From positions 13,410,001 to 13,474,000 of the forward strand of contig OX335662.1 of the NCBI GenBank assembly GCA_946894095.1: a stretch of 64,000 nucleotides of DNA, given 5' to 3'. The translations under genes were made by a program, and so were the position numbers. Below are positions 1 to 10,830 of this stretch, one piece after another. Origin of the DNA: Incurvaria masculella. Lineage: Eukaryota; Arthropoda; Insecta; Lepidoptera; Incurvariidae. A model generated the notes under the pieces. That model made no database searches and had not been told where the DNA came from. It saw nothing but the letters and a program-made list of their open reading frames with translations. Position 1 is the stretch's first letter. The number at the start of each line of letters is the position of its first letter.

Positions 1-770
1 ACGTTTTAATGGCTTATTTTTATAACCTTTCCACCACGAGTGTTATGGTGTACAGAAAATGTTATAGGAATGTATATCCAAAATTCATGTAATGTATTGT
101 ATTAGATAAATAATTAAATATTTTTTTTATAAACGCAGATAGACGAACAAACGTAATTGACGAAATAATAAGAGAGTGAGCGCACGGACTAGTCCGTCTG
201 GCGGCATTCTGTGAATGCGGAATTTGTCGCGCTTGTGATTAGCAATATTTGAGTTATTGGACAAAAAACCAACACGTTTCTGGAACTCATAACATTTCTT
301 GTTCTTAATGTGGGATAAGTCCGCCGCCCGTTATTTACGATTCAAACGACCAATTATCAATCCATTCAAAACCACCGTTAGAAATACAAAAATAATCTAA
401 AATTTTAAATTAGATAAAGAGTCACTTTTTAAGAAAACAAATTGACTAACACATGCACGCGGCTCCGCATGCGTTAAAGTATAACTGAAACTGTATATTT
501 TCCCGAATAATATCATTTTTCACCCTGATGCCACCCCCAAATGTAATTTAGCAAGACGCTAAGAATGGGAAGAATCTAGTTATGCTTACGAAACTACTAA
601 TACTAACTAATCAAAGACGCATTCATGACAGAAAATCGCAGGCCGTTGGATTTTATAACAGTGATTATGAAATATAAAGTCCTGTCCCACGCAAGAAAGA
701 TTTCGTAAAAATAACACAGAAAAGATTCCAAGTTTGGAGGCGATAAGTATTAGAAATAATACGGCATGAG
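1..770. other. AT-rich DNA, no gene seen
   Basis: No coding frame or known repeat is recognisable. The only structured spot is a 14 bp perfect palindrome, ACGGACTAGTCCGT, at 184-197. The stretch before the snapback element at 771 looks like ordinary AT-rich noncoding DNA. Confidence 0.5.
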
Positions 771-1429
771 ACCCTAGAACGACCGTATCCGAAAATCGTT
801 CGTTTTGTATTATAAGTTCACTTAATTATCACTTTTCTGCAAACATAGTAACCAAAAAAACTTGATATTGAACGATTTTACGATTCAAACTGATAAATTT
901 TTGGCATTGCCACTAAAATTGAAGTTTTAAATTGATTTTAAAAATGCGATAACTCCTACAACATAAGCGGTGACGGTATGATTTTTTTATGTAATTTTAT
1001 TGAGTAATCAATTATCTTGTGTCCCGCTTGGAAACATTTTTCATTTTAGCTCATTACTATTATTTAAAGCACGAGCGATTCTGAGAAAATCAGGGACGAA
1101 TGCCCCCAGAATCGCTCATATTTTCATTCATTGTAATAAGTATAAAGCCAAAAAAAAAAAAAGCTTTAACCGCGAGACTAGAGGATTGATTGGTAAAAAT
1201 AAAAAACATATATTCCCTCACCGCTTATGTTGTGGGAGTTATCCCGCTTTGAAAACTTTCAAACCAGTTTTTGTCCTGAATTTTAATGTCAAGGACCAAC
1301 TTTTATTAATTTCAATGATAAAATAGTTCAATATCAAGCTTTTGCGACAATAATGTTTGCAAATAAGTGCTTATTCTGAGGCCTAAAAATATGAAACCAT
1401 ATCTTATCGGATACGTTCGTTCTAGGGTC
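771..1429. mobile_element. Full-length snapback (foldback) MITE
   Basis: The left end starts GACCCTAGAACGA (771-783) and the right end is its exact complement (1417-1429). Reading inward, the two sides stay complementary for about 230 bp, for example around CAACATAAGCGGTGA at 960 and 1220. Similarity continues into the middle (GAGCGATTCTG near 1070 against CAGAATCGCTC near 1110), so the whole 659 bp is one imperfect hairpin. It encodes no transposase; a 108-codon open frame at 1000-1326 lies inside the palindrome and is not a gene. The transposon superfamily is unknown. Confidence 0.75.
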
Positions 1430-1984
1430 ATATGTCCCCTTACCTTAGGCGCAGAACTAGCCTTCAAGACGTAGACAACAATGCAAAGTCTTCGGAATAT
1501 TGGCAAAAAAATGGTGGCCAGTATTCATAAATAATGTTAATTTAGCATAATTAATCCACCCTTCTATCGAATATATGTGACACAAAACCGAACACGCAGC
1601 TAACACGTGCTAAATGGAGAAGGGAAAAAAACTGACATCTGCTCAGCAAACTGGGTGGGCAAACACTTAACGCTAATCTTATCCTAATTCGTTAGTAATC
1701 CATAGTTCAAAATCAAGTATCGGCCCTCTTACGACAGTAAAGCCACTAATTAGTAGAAATTCGTTTAGTCTTTGAGTTATGCTTTTAGTTAGCTTTACAA
1801 AAAAAAAAAATACATTTTGAAATTAATTTTTGTAGTAATAATTGATTGGTTCAAAAAAGAGTCATAAGTTAGGTCAGGTATAAACCATAGATAAAAAATA
1901 AGGAGATATGGCATCACCGAAAACGCTGCTAAGATTTTTAAATTTGACTATGAAAAATCCCACAATATTGAATCTTGTCAACCA
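1430..1984. other. AT-rich DNA, nothing recognised
   Basis: No repeat, RNA gene or coding frame could be supported between the snapback element and the first SINE fragment. Confidence 0.5.
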
Positions 1985-2090
1985 ACCCATCTTGTAACCC
2001 TACCACCTAGTAGGGGAAGGGGACCTGCAGTTTTGCATGGATTCCCCCGAACCATTAAACGGTTCTCTTTTGCAATGAAATGCACACATC
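1985..2090 (-). repeat. SINE fragment (body start)
   Basis: Complement of the SINE body start, with the box ACCCTACCACCTAGTAGGGG and the following GAACCAT segment. It lies directly beside the next SINE in the same orientation and may be a leftover of an older copy. Confidence 0.7.
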
Positions 2091-2099
2091 CAACGTCAG

Positions 2100-3590
2100 T
2101 TTTTTTTATGCGACCTGACATGGATGGCTAATACCACACAACTACCGTTATGATATTTATTTATTTATTTATTTATTTGGAAAAGCAAACAGATACAGAC
2201 ATGATTAAGATACAAAAGACAATTTAATACTAATTTACTAGATATGTACCCAGCACCGCATTTCACATGTAATATAAAAGAATTTTAAAGGGCTATTATT
2301 TCAGAAAGAAAACAAACATAGCATCGGGCTAATCATAAAATAAAAGTTAATAATAAAACAAAATATAACTGAAGGTTGCAAGTTTCAAAAATTGAGCACA
2401 GATAAAGTATGAGTGTAACATGATAACATGCATGGCAGAATCATTCTTAATTAAATGGGTAAAAGAAAAAAAAAAAACTTAATGAACAAAAAAGAAAATA
2501 AAGAAAATGAAATTTTACACAAACAAGCATATAAAATTAAAATGGATTATGATGAAAGGGTTGCTGCAACTTGCTTCTTGAAGTCATTATTACTGAGATA
2601 GTGTATATCTAGATCAGGAAATACTCTGTTGAATTTATCACACATTTTATGGATAGGTATACGGTTACCAGCGTTGGTCCGATACAGTTTTGAATTAAAC
2701 ATAACTCGGCTCCTTGTGGTACGTTGTGGCACATTATATGAAATACTAGAAAGCAATTCAGGGCAGTCAAATTGATTGTTGCATATTTTATGTAGTGTAG
2801 TCATATCCAGTAGGGTTCTACGATTTGATAAGCTGAGTAAAGTACACTTTAAGAAGGCTGTCATAGGAGAGTTGAGATTGCAAACAACGTCGGTGCATAA
2901 CGTGAAGAAATTTACGTTGGACCATTTCAATGGCATGTCGGTATTTGTCATAGTAAGGGTTCCAAACAGGAGCGGCATATTCCAGCTGTGATCGAACCAG
3001 TGATGTATATAGATATTTATAGGTACTGGCGTTCTTAAATTGCTTTGAGGTGCGTAAAACAAATCCCATCATTTGGTAAGCCTTAATAGTGATTTTTTCA
3101 ACATGTAGATCAAGGTGAAGTTTTGAATCCAATGTAACTCCTAGGTCGCGAATATGCTCGACCCTTCCCAGTGAGTTACCTCCCAGCGAGTACAGAAACT
3201 CTAGAGTAACACGTTTTTTTGTAAAAGTAATTAGCCCAATACATTGGCCCAATACAATAATTAGCCCAATACAACACATTCCCGAAGGAATTAGGTCCCT
3301 TTATGATGAGCACGGCTACATTGAACTGGATGGGCAACACGGACAGTTTTTCATTGCCGCTTCGACCATCTTTGCATCCAATGCGATGGTACCAACCCGG
3401 GCGTGCTTGAATCCTACCACCTAGTAGGGAAGGGCAACTACAGTTTTACATGGATTCCGAACCATTGAGCATCTCGCATACTGGTACGCTAGGCCAGTCC
3501 CCGTGATGCATGGACGGGGCGGAATCGAACCCATGACCACGGAAAGCTAGTCCCCGCGCCACCGAGCCACGAGCCGCTGTTTAAAACGAC
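2100..3590 (-). repeat. tRNA-headed SINE split by a LINE insertion
   Basis: The SINE 3' tail (complement of ATGCGACCTGACATGGATGG onward) occupies 2100-2157. The body resumes near 3258 and runs to the head at 3590. The two parts join into one SINE when the LINE at 2157-3230 is removed. The head end is irregular: a second partial head with a B-box-like GGGTTCGATTCC (minus strand) sits near 3510-3525. Around 3231-3273 the motif TTAGCCCAATACA occurs twice, a small duplication at the LINE 5' junction. Confidence 0.75.
2157..3230 (-). pseudogene. 5'-truncated LINE, reverse transcriptase C-terminus
   Basis: The minus strand encodes the end of a non-LTR retrotransposon ORF2 in two frames, joined by a frameshift near 2820-2830. 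The recognisable stretch is LEYAAPVWNPYY followed by a region rich in basic residues, typical of the segment after the reverse transcriptase of CR1/Jockey-type LINEs. The frame ends at 2547, followed by about 370 bp of 3' UTR and a (TTTA)n tail at 2157-2178 (TAAA repeats on the coding strand). The catalytic part is missing because of 5' truncation. The element sits inside a SINE, so it is younger than that SINE. Confidence 0.8.
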
Positions 3591-3863
3591 AATAGCCCAA
3601 AAACTATTCTTATAATAGAGCAGGCGGTCGTCGTGTGTAACGGCAATAGCGATTTCTCAAGCAGCCCGCGACGACGTGACGAACTTCTTAACTAATTGGT
3701 TTAACGAAATTTACCCAAATAAATGGGTGAAAGAAACGAGCTTTGAAAAAATGGTCTCTTTAATTTTGTTGACTTTTCCGTTCGTTCTGTACGAATTAGA
3801 GAAAGTTCTCAGTAAATTAATGTTGCTTTCGTTCATTTTCGGTATTTACAGGGTTCTACATCT
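3591..3863. other. Unassigned spacer
   Basis: No feature recognised. An open frame starts at 3676 but runs into the GTCCGT repeat downstream and has no family resemblance. Confidence 0.4.
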
Positions 3864-4514
3864 TTTAGGGTTCCATACGCAAAGGGTACCAACTTCTAAG
3901 GTTACTAAGCCTCCGCTGTCCGTCCGTCCGTCTGTCACAGGGCTGTATCTCATGAACCGTAAAGGTAGGCAGGTGTGTATTTATTTTGCCGCTATAACAA
4001 CAAACAGGTAAAATAAAAAAATATGAAAATTTAAGTCAGCCTCAATAGCCCAGTGGCGCGACACTTCGGCGATCGTTCTCCGAAGTTAAGCAACGCTGGG
4101 TCCGGTCTGGTCTTGGATGGGTGACCATTCGACCGTTGAGAGAGGCTGGCCGTGGTTCGGATTCCACGTTAAACTGTAGGTCCCCTTCCTTACTTACTAG
4201 GTGGTAGGGTTTATCCCGCCCGGGTCGGTACCATCGCATTGGATGAACGATGGTCGAAGCGGCAATGAAAATTGTCCGTGTTTTCCGTCCAGTTCAATGT
4301 AGCCGTGCAATATAAGGAAGGTCCTGGCATGGCACCTAGTTCCCATGTGGTGTGTTGGGCTAATACCATGACAGAAGGTGTGGTATTAGCCATCCATGTC
4401 CAGTCACATAAAAAAAAGGGGGACCGCATACAAAAATGTCTTTTTTTTTAAATCTTATATGATGGTACGGAACCCTTTGTGTGCGAGTCCGACTCGCACT
4501 TGGCCAGTTTTTAT
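3864..4514 (+). repeat. GTCCGT repeat (R1), interrupted by a SINE
   Basis: R1 starts with a hairpin-like AGGGTTCC..., then CTCCGCTGTCCGTCCGTCC, CACAGGGCTGTATCTCATGA and TTTTGCCGCTATAACAAC. It ends with ACGGAACCCT and a second hairpin, GTGCGAGTCCGACTCGCAC, before TTGGCC. The first part is 3864-4035 and the last part 4418-4514; a 5S-headed SINE fills the gap. About 280 bp without the insert. It is noncoding and widespread in Lepidoptera to my knowledge; its class (MITE or Helitron-like) is uncertain. Confidence 0.85.
4036..4417 (+). repeat. 5S rRNA-headed SINE, full length
   Basis: The first 110 bp resemble 5S rRNA, including the internal pol III promoter blocks GAAGTTAAGCAACGCTGGGT and TTGGATGGGTGACC. 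The body shared with the tRNA-headed SINEs follows (TACTAGGTGGTAGGG, GGTACCATCGCATTGGATG, CAGTTCAATGTAGCCGTGC). The tail is CCATGTCCAGTCACAT plus A8. It is inserted in an R1 repeat. Translated frames over this interval on the minus strand are artefacts of the SINE. Confidence 0.9.
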
Positions 4515-4905
4515 GGATCCTGACATGGATCGCTAATACCACACAGCGATCGTTATGATATTAGCCTAATACACCACATTCCTTTAAAAATTAGGTATCA
4601 CGCCAAGACCTTCCCTTTATGAGCACGGTGAAAATTAAACTGGATGCAAAACATAGACAACATTTCATTGCCGCTTTAACCATAATTTCATACAATGCGG
4701 TAGTACCAACCCGGACGGCCTTAACCTAACCTCCTAGTAGGGGAAGGGCACCTACAGATTCACATGGATTCCGAACCATGGAACAGCTCGCATTCGTAAC
4801 TAAATGCGCTTATCTAGCTCAGAAACAGAAAGAAGGTGGTACATGACCGGGGCGAGGATTCGAACCCAGACCTATCGGTCCTAGTCCACGTGCTGTACAA
4901 AGTTT
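4508..4905 (-). repeat. tRNA-headed SINE
   Basis: Near full length and moderately diverged. It begins at the tail (4508) and ends in a tRNA-like head whose B box reads GGGTTCGAATCC on the minus strand (4855-4866). It abuts the end of the R1 repeat. Confidence 0.85.
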
Positions 4906-4987
4906 AAGTACTAATTACGTATATGCATATTTGAATTAACAATTTGGTGAAAATATTTGCAATACATACAGCTTTCACGAATAAATC

Positions 4988-5036
4988 AGGTGCCACGCTA
5001 GGATCTTTCCTTGAAAGCCACGGCTACATTGACTAG
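4988..5036 (-). repeat. Short SINE fragment
   Basis: Matches the SINE segment from GGTGCCA to GGCTACATTGA with several changes. Too short to assign a head type. Confidence 0.55.
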
Positions 5037-5125
5037 TTACATAATACATATCTATACAGTTTTTACAACGTCATGGTTTTGAGTATACTCAACTCAGTAT
5101 ATTCCAGGAGGTCACGTCATTTTTG

Positions 5126-5638
5126 GTCACGATAAGGTAAATGGCTGAATCTGGGTTCACATATTAGAGACCAACCCTCTGATGATAAATAATATATGTC
5201 GGTCTGCCTGTGCCAAGTGGTTGCGTTATCTAGATTGGCTACATAAATTAGATGATGGTATGTACTTGCCAATGAATATACTGATTGTTTAGAAACATGA
5301 ATGCCTATTAATTGTACAACAATATCCAGTTTTTTTTACATTTAATACATAAATATATATAAAGTTATATCTGTAGCCTAAATCGCCTATAACTACGTAA
5401 TGCAACCAAATATTTGTCCAGTTTTGGTATAGCTAAGCAAGTATGTCCTGATACTTTCATGCTTCGTTATTTGCAGCCATCTACCTTATCATATATATTT
5501 TTTGTTACCATAACTAGTTTTTCAGGCGCCTTATCTACGTAACGCAACCACTTGGCACAGGCAGACTGACAGATTTAGCTTCAGAGGGTTGGTCTTCATC
5601 CCGTGAAACCAGTTTCAGCCATTTACGTTATCGTTACC
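5126..5638. mobile_element. Foldback MITE with ~110 bp arms
   Basis: The left arm (5126-5237) and right arm (5533-5638) are complementary, for example GACCAACCCTCTGA and GTGCCAAGTGGTTGCGTTA. The roughly 300 bp between them is AT-rich and noncoding. Non-autonomous; the superfamily cannot be told from the ends. Confidence 0.7.
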
Positions 5639-6130
5639 TATCTATCTACTACTTACTATCTATTTACTACCTATCTAGTAAGTCCTACTAAACGTACTTC
5701 TCATTTCCTACGGAGCACTTCACACGTTCTTCATTTATACAACGGCAGTATTCACTCGTTTCTCTCCCTCAATAGATACCAAAATAGAATTTAATATGAG
5801 TCAATATTTAAATTACTCGCTAGTGGGCAAGCTGTAAACCGATCTATCATCTCCGCTTCAGTCGGCTTTCAGTATTCACTTTCAGGCGCACTTAGTCAAA
5901 TACTCTTCTAATGTAAGCGATAACTCGTTAAAACAATGCATTATAATATACCGAGGCGATTTGTGGTTCCTTCCACAGATAAATTCATGTCTATAGTTTT
6001 ATGTAAACGGGTGAGTATTCGTTTCTTCGTTTGTATTTATAGAAATAAAAATCCAAAAATATGGACAATCTCTTTCGGTCCTGCAATGCTCACCACTGTA
6101 AAAATTGTGTGCTTTAAACAAGGGCCTTTT
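5639..6130. other. Spacer with a TATC-rich start
   Basis: The first 45 bases are a degenerate run of CTATCTAT-type units. The remainder has no recognisable gene or repeat. Confidence 0.4.
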
Positions 6131-6534
6131 TGAGCGGCTCGTAGCCTAGTGGCGCGGGGACTGGCCTAGCGTACCAGAGGCCTGGGTTCAATCCGACATG
6201 CGCCACGGTCTTTCTCTTTCCCAGTTCGATAAGTGCATTTTGTCACGAATGCGAGCTGCTCCATGGTTCGGAATCTATTTAAAACTGTAGGTCCCCTTCC
6301 CGTACTAGGTGGTAGGGTTTAAGCCCGCCCGAGTTGGTCCAATCGCATTGGATGAAAAGATGGTCGAAGCGGCAATGAACAATTGTCCGTGTTTTCCATC
6401 CAGTTCAATGTAGCCGTGCTGATCAAGGGAATGTCCTGGCATGGCACCTAATTCCTTCGGGAATGTGGTGTATTGGGCTAATATAACGGTAGTTGTGTGG
6501 TATTAACCATCCATGTCAGGTAGCATAAAAAAAA
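6131..6534 (+). repeat. tRNA-headed SINE, full length
   Basis: Starts GGCTCGTAGCCTAGTGGC (A-box side) with B box GGGTTCAATCC near 6184-6194. A second block (CTTTCTCTTTCC, GTTCGATAAGTGCATT) precedes the shared body, and the tail is CCATGTCAGGTAGCATA plus A8. The copy has the TTCCTTCGGGAATGTGG tail variant typical of tRNA-headed members here. Confidence 0.9.
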
Positions 6535-6539
6535 CCCAC

Positions 6540-6690
6540 CACTAATTAGCTCAATCGTCATATATTAAAGGCATTTCTTAGCAGCCTGCCGTCAATAACA
6601 GTACAAGATAATCAGCACTTTAGTAATAAAGGCCCTTTAATTGTCGATTCAAACTGTGTTCGATGCACTTGGTGAAAACCAGGCTAAGCT
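6540..6690. repeat. AGGCCCTTTAA-family repeat
   Basis: Contains AGTACAAGATAATCAGCACT, AGGCCCTTTAA and CACTTGGTGAAAACCAGGCT. The same blocks recur at 33962-34078, 34442-34585 and 35545-35615, some inverted. Probably a small DNA-transposon-derived repeat; ends not resolved. Confidence 0.55.
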
Positions 6691-6887
6691 ACCAAAAAAA
6701 TCGGATTTCTGGTTTCTGAATGTAGCCAGTCATAACCGGCGAATCGTTTCTGTATAAGAAAAATTTTCTTCTAATAATCTCGTATTTGTTAATGGGTTTG
6801 ATATGGATCCAAACACTAGATGATATTTTAGGGATGTATGGAAAAATCTCCTCGCTCCTTTTCTCAAGCCTCAAACACATTTATCTG

Positions 6888-7066
6888 GTTCTTATATTGC
6901 TTTCTGATTCTTTCTCCTATGTTTATAATGATTTCAGATTCTTTCTCTCGCTATTATGATTGTTTCTGATTCTTTCTTTCGTTCTGATGATAGTTTCTTA
7001 TTCTTTCTTTCGTTCATATATTGGTTTCTGATTATTTATCGTGTTCTTATATTGGTTTTTGTTTAT
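6888..7066. repeat. Degenerate ~33 bp tandem repeat
   Basis: Five to six pyrimidine-rich units built on TTTCTGATTCTTTCTTTCGT with spacers of the form TGATGATAG or TATATTGG. Open frames across it are rich in Phe/Ser/Leu only because of base composition. Confidence 0.7.
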
Positions 7067-7149
7067 TGTATTCGTGTTGTTATTTTATTGAATTTAGAAA
7101 ATTATATCGACTTCATTGAGATTAGCTTCTTCTTGTTGCATGTGTAGTG

Positions 7150-8102
7150 TCAAAAGGCCTGAATGTCAGAACAATAAATGAATCCAAACTACATGGTCTG
7201 TAATGCTGGCAACACAAGTATTTTATTTTCAGACTGCCAAAGGGCAGCTGTCAAAATCGTCTTCTCTAAATCTCTGCATACGTTGGCGAACTGTGTAAAT
7301 AAAATATCTCGGCTATGTTAGTAAAAAAGCTGGTTTGATTGTCTATAACAAAGTACACGAGCCCCTACAGTCCACGCTCACGAAGACTCCAATAGTTTGC
7401 AAAGCAAATAACTCTATTTTGAATTATATATAATATCTTTAAATAAATAAGGACATATCGGGAAAATAAAGGTTATAGAGTCACGTATGTTTATGTCGGA
7501 ACACAGAAAAGTGAAATAACCTCTAAGTACCTTTCACTGTATATTCGACGTTAATATGACAAATCTCGATTGCACCTTAATTTCGCGGATCCCGAACTTC
7601 TGGAATTCAAAACGAAGTTAGCAGAAGCGGAACACCTATGCAAAAAAATGCAGTAGGTACCTACCTTATAAACAAATCAAAACAAACATTGTTTAAGTGT
7701 CTGTAAGATTCAAAATAACAGAATTCAACGCAATTACAGGTCGTGTGCGCCGACCCTTGGCAGCACTCAATTCACACCGCGTCGATGAGTTCTCGTAAAT
7801 ATCTTATTATTTACTGAGCTATGATTAACTACTTCAGCGCTTTCGGGGCTGAAAGCGTTTTGGCGTTTATTTGGCCGTTCAATCTGTAATGGCGGCTTTT
7901 AGCTGAAATGATGAGTGATGCGTTTACGAGTTGAGTGGTGGGTTCTACGTGCGTTATCTAAATGAATGGGCGAAACGAGTCTATTTTTAGGTCCGGCTCC
8001 ACCCAGCTGTGCTATGTGTGATGAGTACGGCAATTTTATTTAATATAGGGTTCTGCGCCAAATGTAATAGATTGTAATATTATTTAAATTTAAACCTAAG
8101 AT
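7150..8102. other. Unique DNA, no gene seen
   Basis: About 950 bp without a recognised repeat or coding family. Base composition is mixed, with a GC-richer part around 7730-8000. No splice-bounded coding frame could be supported. Confidence 0.4.
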
Positions 8103-8105
8103 TTA

Positions 8106-8264
8106 GTCCCGGTTGCACGAAGAGACGGCTGAGTTAATCAATGTTCAAACACGTCACTTTTAGTGATCCGCATGGAGTTATTTCCATACTGTCCACACAA
8201 TGTGACGTGTTTAATCATACTTTGACGGTGATTTTGTTGTTTAATCCTTTCGTGCACTCGGCCC
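8106..8264 (+). mobile_element. TAA/TTA-flanked palindromic MITE, copy 1
   Basis: Inverted-repeat element whose ends read CCCGGTTGCACGA and, complemented, GGGCCGAGTGCACGA. It is flanked by TTA at 8103-8105 and 8265-8267. Other copies lie at 22434-22592 and 60858-61016 with the same 3 bp flanks. A 3 bp TTA/TAA duplication is typical of PIF/Harbinger elements, so this is a likely Harbinger-type MITE by inference. Confidence 0.75.
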
Positions 8265-8295
8265 TTAGAATTTTTCCGTTCATCAGACATCTGTC

Positions 8296-8432
8296 ATCCA
8301 AATGGATGGCTAATATCAAGCCGACCATTAGATAATTTCCTAACACACTACATGGGAACTAGGTGCCATGCCAGGACCTTCCTTATTTTGCTCGACTTCG
8401 ACCATCGTTCATTGGACTCGGGCGGAATAAAA
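8296..8432 (-). repeat. SINE 3' fragment
   Basis: Decayed tail and part of the body (ATGGATGGCTAATA, CATGGGAACTAGGTGCCATG, TTCGACCATCGTTCATTGGA). The form of the tail block fits the 5S-headed subfamily. Confidence 0.7.
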
Positions 8433-8500
8433 AAAAGTGTTTACCAAATGTGAATAATACCTCCTGTCTAACAAATAAGCATTTCTTATTCCGCTGCTTT

Positions 8501-8785
8501 TTTTTAGGGTTCCGTACCCAAAGGGTGAAAACGGAACTCTATTACTAAGCCTCCGCTGTCCGTCCGTCCGTCCGTCCGTGTGTCACAGGGCTGTATCTCA
8601 TGAATCGTAATAGGTAGGCAGCTAAAATTTTCACAGAGTGTGTATTTATTTTGCCGCTATAACAAAAAAAGGTAACAAAAAAAAATAATTTAAAGGAGGG
8701 TTCCCTACCAAAAAAACTTGATTTTTTTGTGTTAAATCTTGTACGATGGTACGGAACCCTTCGTGTGCGAGTCCGACTCGCACTT
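8501..8785 (+). repeat. GTCCGT repeat (R1), complete
   Basis: Complete copy with both end hairpins and a (GTCC)n run near 8555-8580. Overlapping frames on either strand are not genes. Confidence 0.85.
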
Positions 8786-9236
8786 CGACAATCCAATCCA
8801 ACAACGCGTTCGCATAGTCCCTACAAATATGAAAAGGAACGAAGGAAAACGTCCATCCCGCCCAGTGGATACAATCCGCCCGCCCACGTCTCGCGCCCAC
8901 ATTCGACACGCCGCTTATTTGCCCCGATCAAATAAAAACAAATCCGAACAGATTTCAATTTAACTCAACGGTTTTACACAGAGAGAGGGCGGCGCAATTT
9001 ACTCAAGTATCGGGTTTCGCCGCGCAAATTTTACGCCTTTCCGAGCGATGAGGTTTTCGCCGCGGGCCTCGATCGATCCCGCGGGTGCGATTCGCTTTTT
9101 CAGATCGCTGAAAACGGATTCGCTTCACTTACGAAACGGCGTAAGATTCGTTTTCGGTTCCTGAATGCAGCTGTCTTTGATTTCTGTGATATTTAGAATA
9201 TATTTCGTTAACAATCGTATTGAAGGCTAAATAGTG
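8786..9236. other. GC-rich unique island
   Basis: Rich in CG-containing words such as TTCGCCGCG and GATCGATCCCGCGGG, quite unlike the AT-rich surroundings and not matching any repeat here. No coding family seen. It could be conserved noncoding or regulatory DNA, or an old decayed sequence. Confidence 0.35.
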
Positions 9237-9649
9237 AACTCGCGGCTCGTACCCTAGTGGCGCGGGGACTGGCCTAGCGTACCAGAGGCCCGGGTTCAAT
9301 ACCAACTTGCCCCACTGTCTTTCTCTTTCAGAGTTCGATAAGTGCATTTCGTCACGAATGCGAGCTGCTCCATGGTTGTAAGTATATATGTAAAACTGTA
9401 GGGCCCCTTCCCCTACTAGGTGGTAGGGTTTAAGCCCGTCCGGGTTGGTACCATCGCATTGGATGAAAAGATTGTCGAAGCGGCAATGAAAAATTGTCCG
9501 TGTTTTCCATCCAGTTCAATGTAGCCGTGCTCATAAAGGGAAGGTCCTGGCATGGCACCTAATTCCTTCGGGAATGTGGTGTATTGGGCTAATATCATAA
9601 CGGTAGTTGTGTGGCCATTAGCCATCCTTGTCAGGTCGCATAAAAAAAA
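9237..9649 (+). repeat. tRNA-headed SINE, full length
   Basis: Head GGCTCGTACCCTAGTGGC with B box GGGTTCAATACC, then the complete shared body, the TTCCTTCGGGAATGTGG variant and an A8 tail. Young-looking copy. Confidence 0.9.
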
Positions 9650-10450
9650 GAACTAGAATCACTTTTGATGGAGCATATAACCCCGCATATAAATATGTCT
9701 AAATATATGCACGTCGGAACCAAATGAACCTATGCACAAATATAAACCACTGTTTTAAACACTGAAAAATGTTTTAATAATTTCACGAGTATTCTGACGG
9801 CTGATCGAAAGTAAATAAACTTATTTATGCATGCATTAGTTCGGATTTAGAAATAATTGCTCGGATTCAGATTTAGATTTTTTTTCACACAGAATTTAAA
9901 TACATTCATTTCTATTTATTTTACACAGAAAACAAATTCTTATTAATTATTTAAGTCTGTTATATTGATACAGAACATAATGTACGTAATAACAAAAAAT
10001 ATATAATACCTGCATTAAAATGATACTAAACGTTCTAAAACTGACAACACGAAAGTATGTAGCTAAGATCTAAAAGGTTTTTTTTTATTTATGATTTTCT
10101 TGTTAATTTAAAATATTATCCAGTAGTTTATTATAAACATCAGCAGCCTAGAAATTTAGGCCTATGTTTTACATGTAGCACTTGAGTCTTAATTCTGGTC
10201 GTAAACGGGTTGTAAACAGCAGAATTCCCAGCGGATGCTCCGGAAAAAAGTGCCAATTGTTTTTACATAAATGTCGTAGACTGTAAAACATTCAAGCGAT
10301 TTGAATAAAGCTAGGTTTTTAACCAATTTTAAGTTAAGCCCAATTGGATTATTTCATAGTTCATAATACTCTTTTTAACAGACTTCCATTATCACGCAAA
10401 CCGAGTTCGATGATTGTTTTATAGGATATCTCAAGGATCGTTTGATGAGA
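9650..10450. other. AT-rich DNA, nothing recognised
   Basis: Strongly AT-rich, with poly-T and poly-A runs. No repeat of this window and no coding family found. Confidence 0.45.
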
Positions 10451-10830
10451 GATTGGTTAGGTTCTGATTATGGAATCCATGAAAAATTTCGAAACTCCTT
10501 TTAAATTACGAAGTCGCTTACGCCACTTCGGACCCGTTCCTTGAGCTCGTTTTACAGGAAAACTGTTTGCTCCATGGCGGAGAATTTGTATGAGTTTTCC
10601 TTCCGCGGCTCTGTTTATTGTCGGGCGACATATTGAATAGAATCGGCGCGAAATTGCCGCCGTCTCAACAAACCAATCGCGATTTATTATTTCGCGGAAA
10701 ATCGCTTTGGGGCCGTAAAAAAACCGGTTAAAACGGTTATCTATCGGCTTCGATTTTCGGCTGAGATAATAGAGTTTATCGCGTAGGGGCCGCATCCGAC
10801 TTTTGTCATTCACTTGCCTTTTTTTCAAAA
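10451..10830. other. GC-rich island containing an unsupported frame
   Basis: CG-rich block similar in style to 8786-9236. A 123-codon frame on the minus strand (10457-10828) encodes a very basic peptide without any motif I recognise; nothing beside it (promoter, splice signals, homologous copy) supports it as a gene. Confidence 0.3.

Noticed and set aside
1000..1326. 108-codon plus-strand frame
   Set aside because: Lies inside the snapback element at 771-1429, so the sequence is one arm of a palindrome.
4036..4150. A genuine 5S rRNA gene
   Set aside because: Only the internal promoter part resembles 5S rRNA; it runs straight into the SINE body and recurs at five places with the same body.
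6888..7066. Possible CRISPR-like regular repeat
   Set aside because: Units are degenerate and adjacent, with no conserved repeat/spacer pattern; a eukaryotic minisatellite.
10457..10828. 123-codon minus-strand frame encoding a basic peptide
   Set aside because: No known motif, no paralogue or splice context, and the frame is open mainly because the block is GC-rich.
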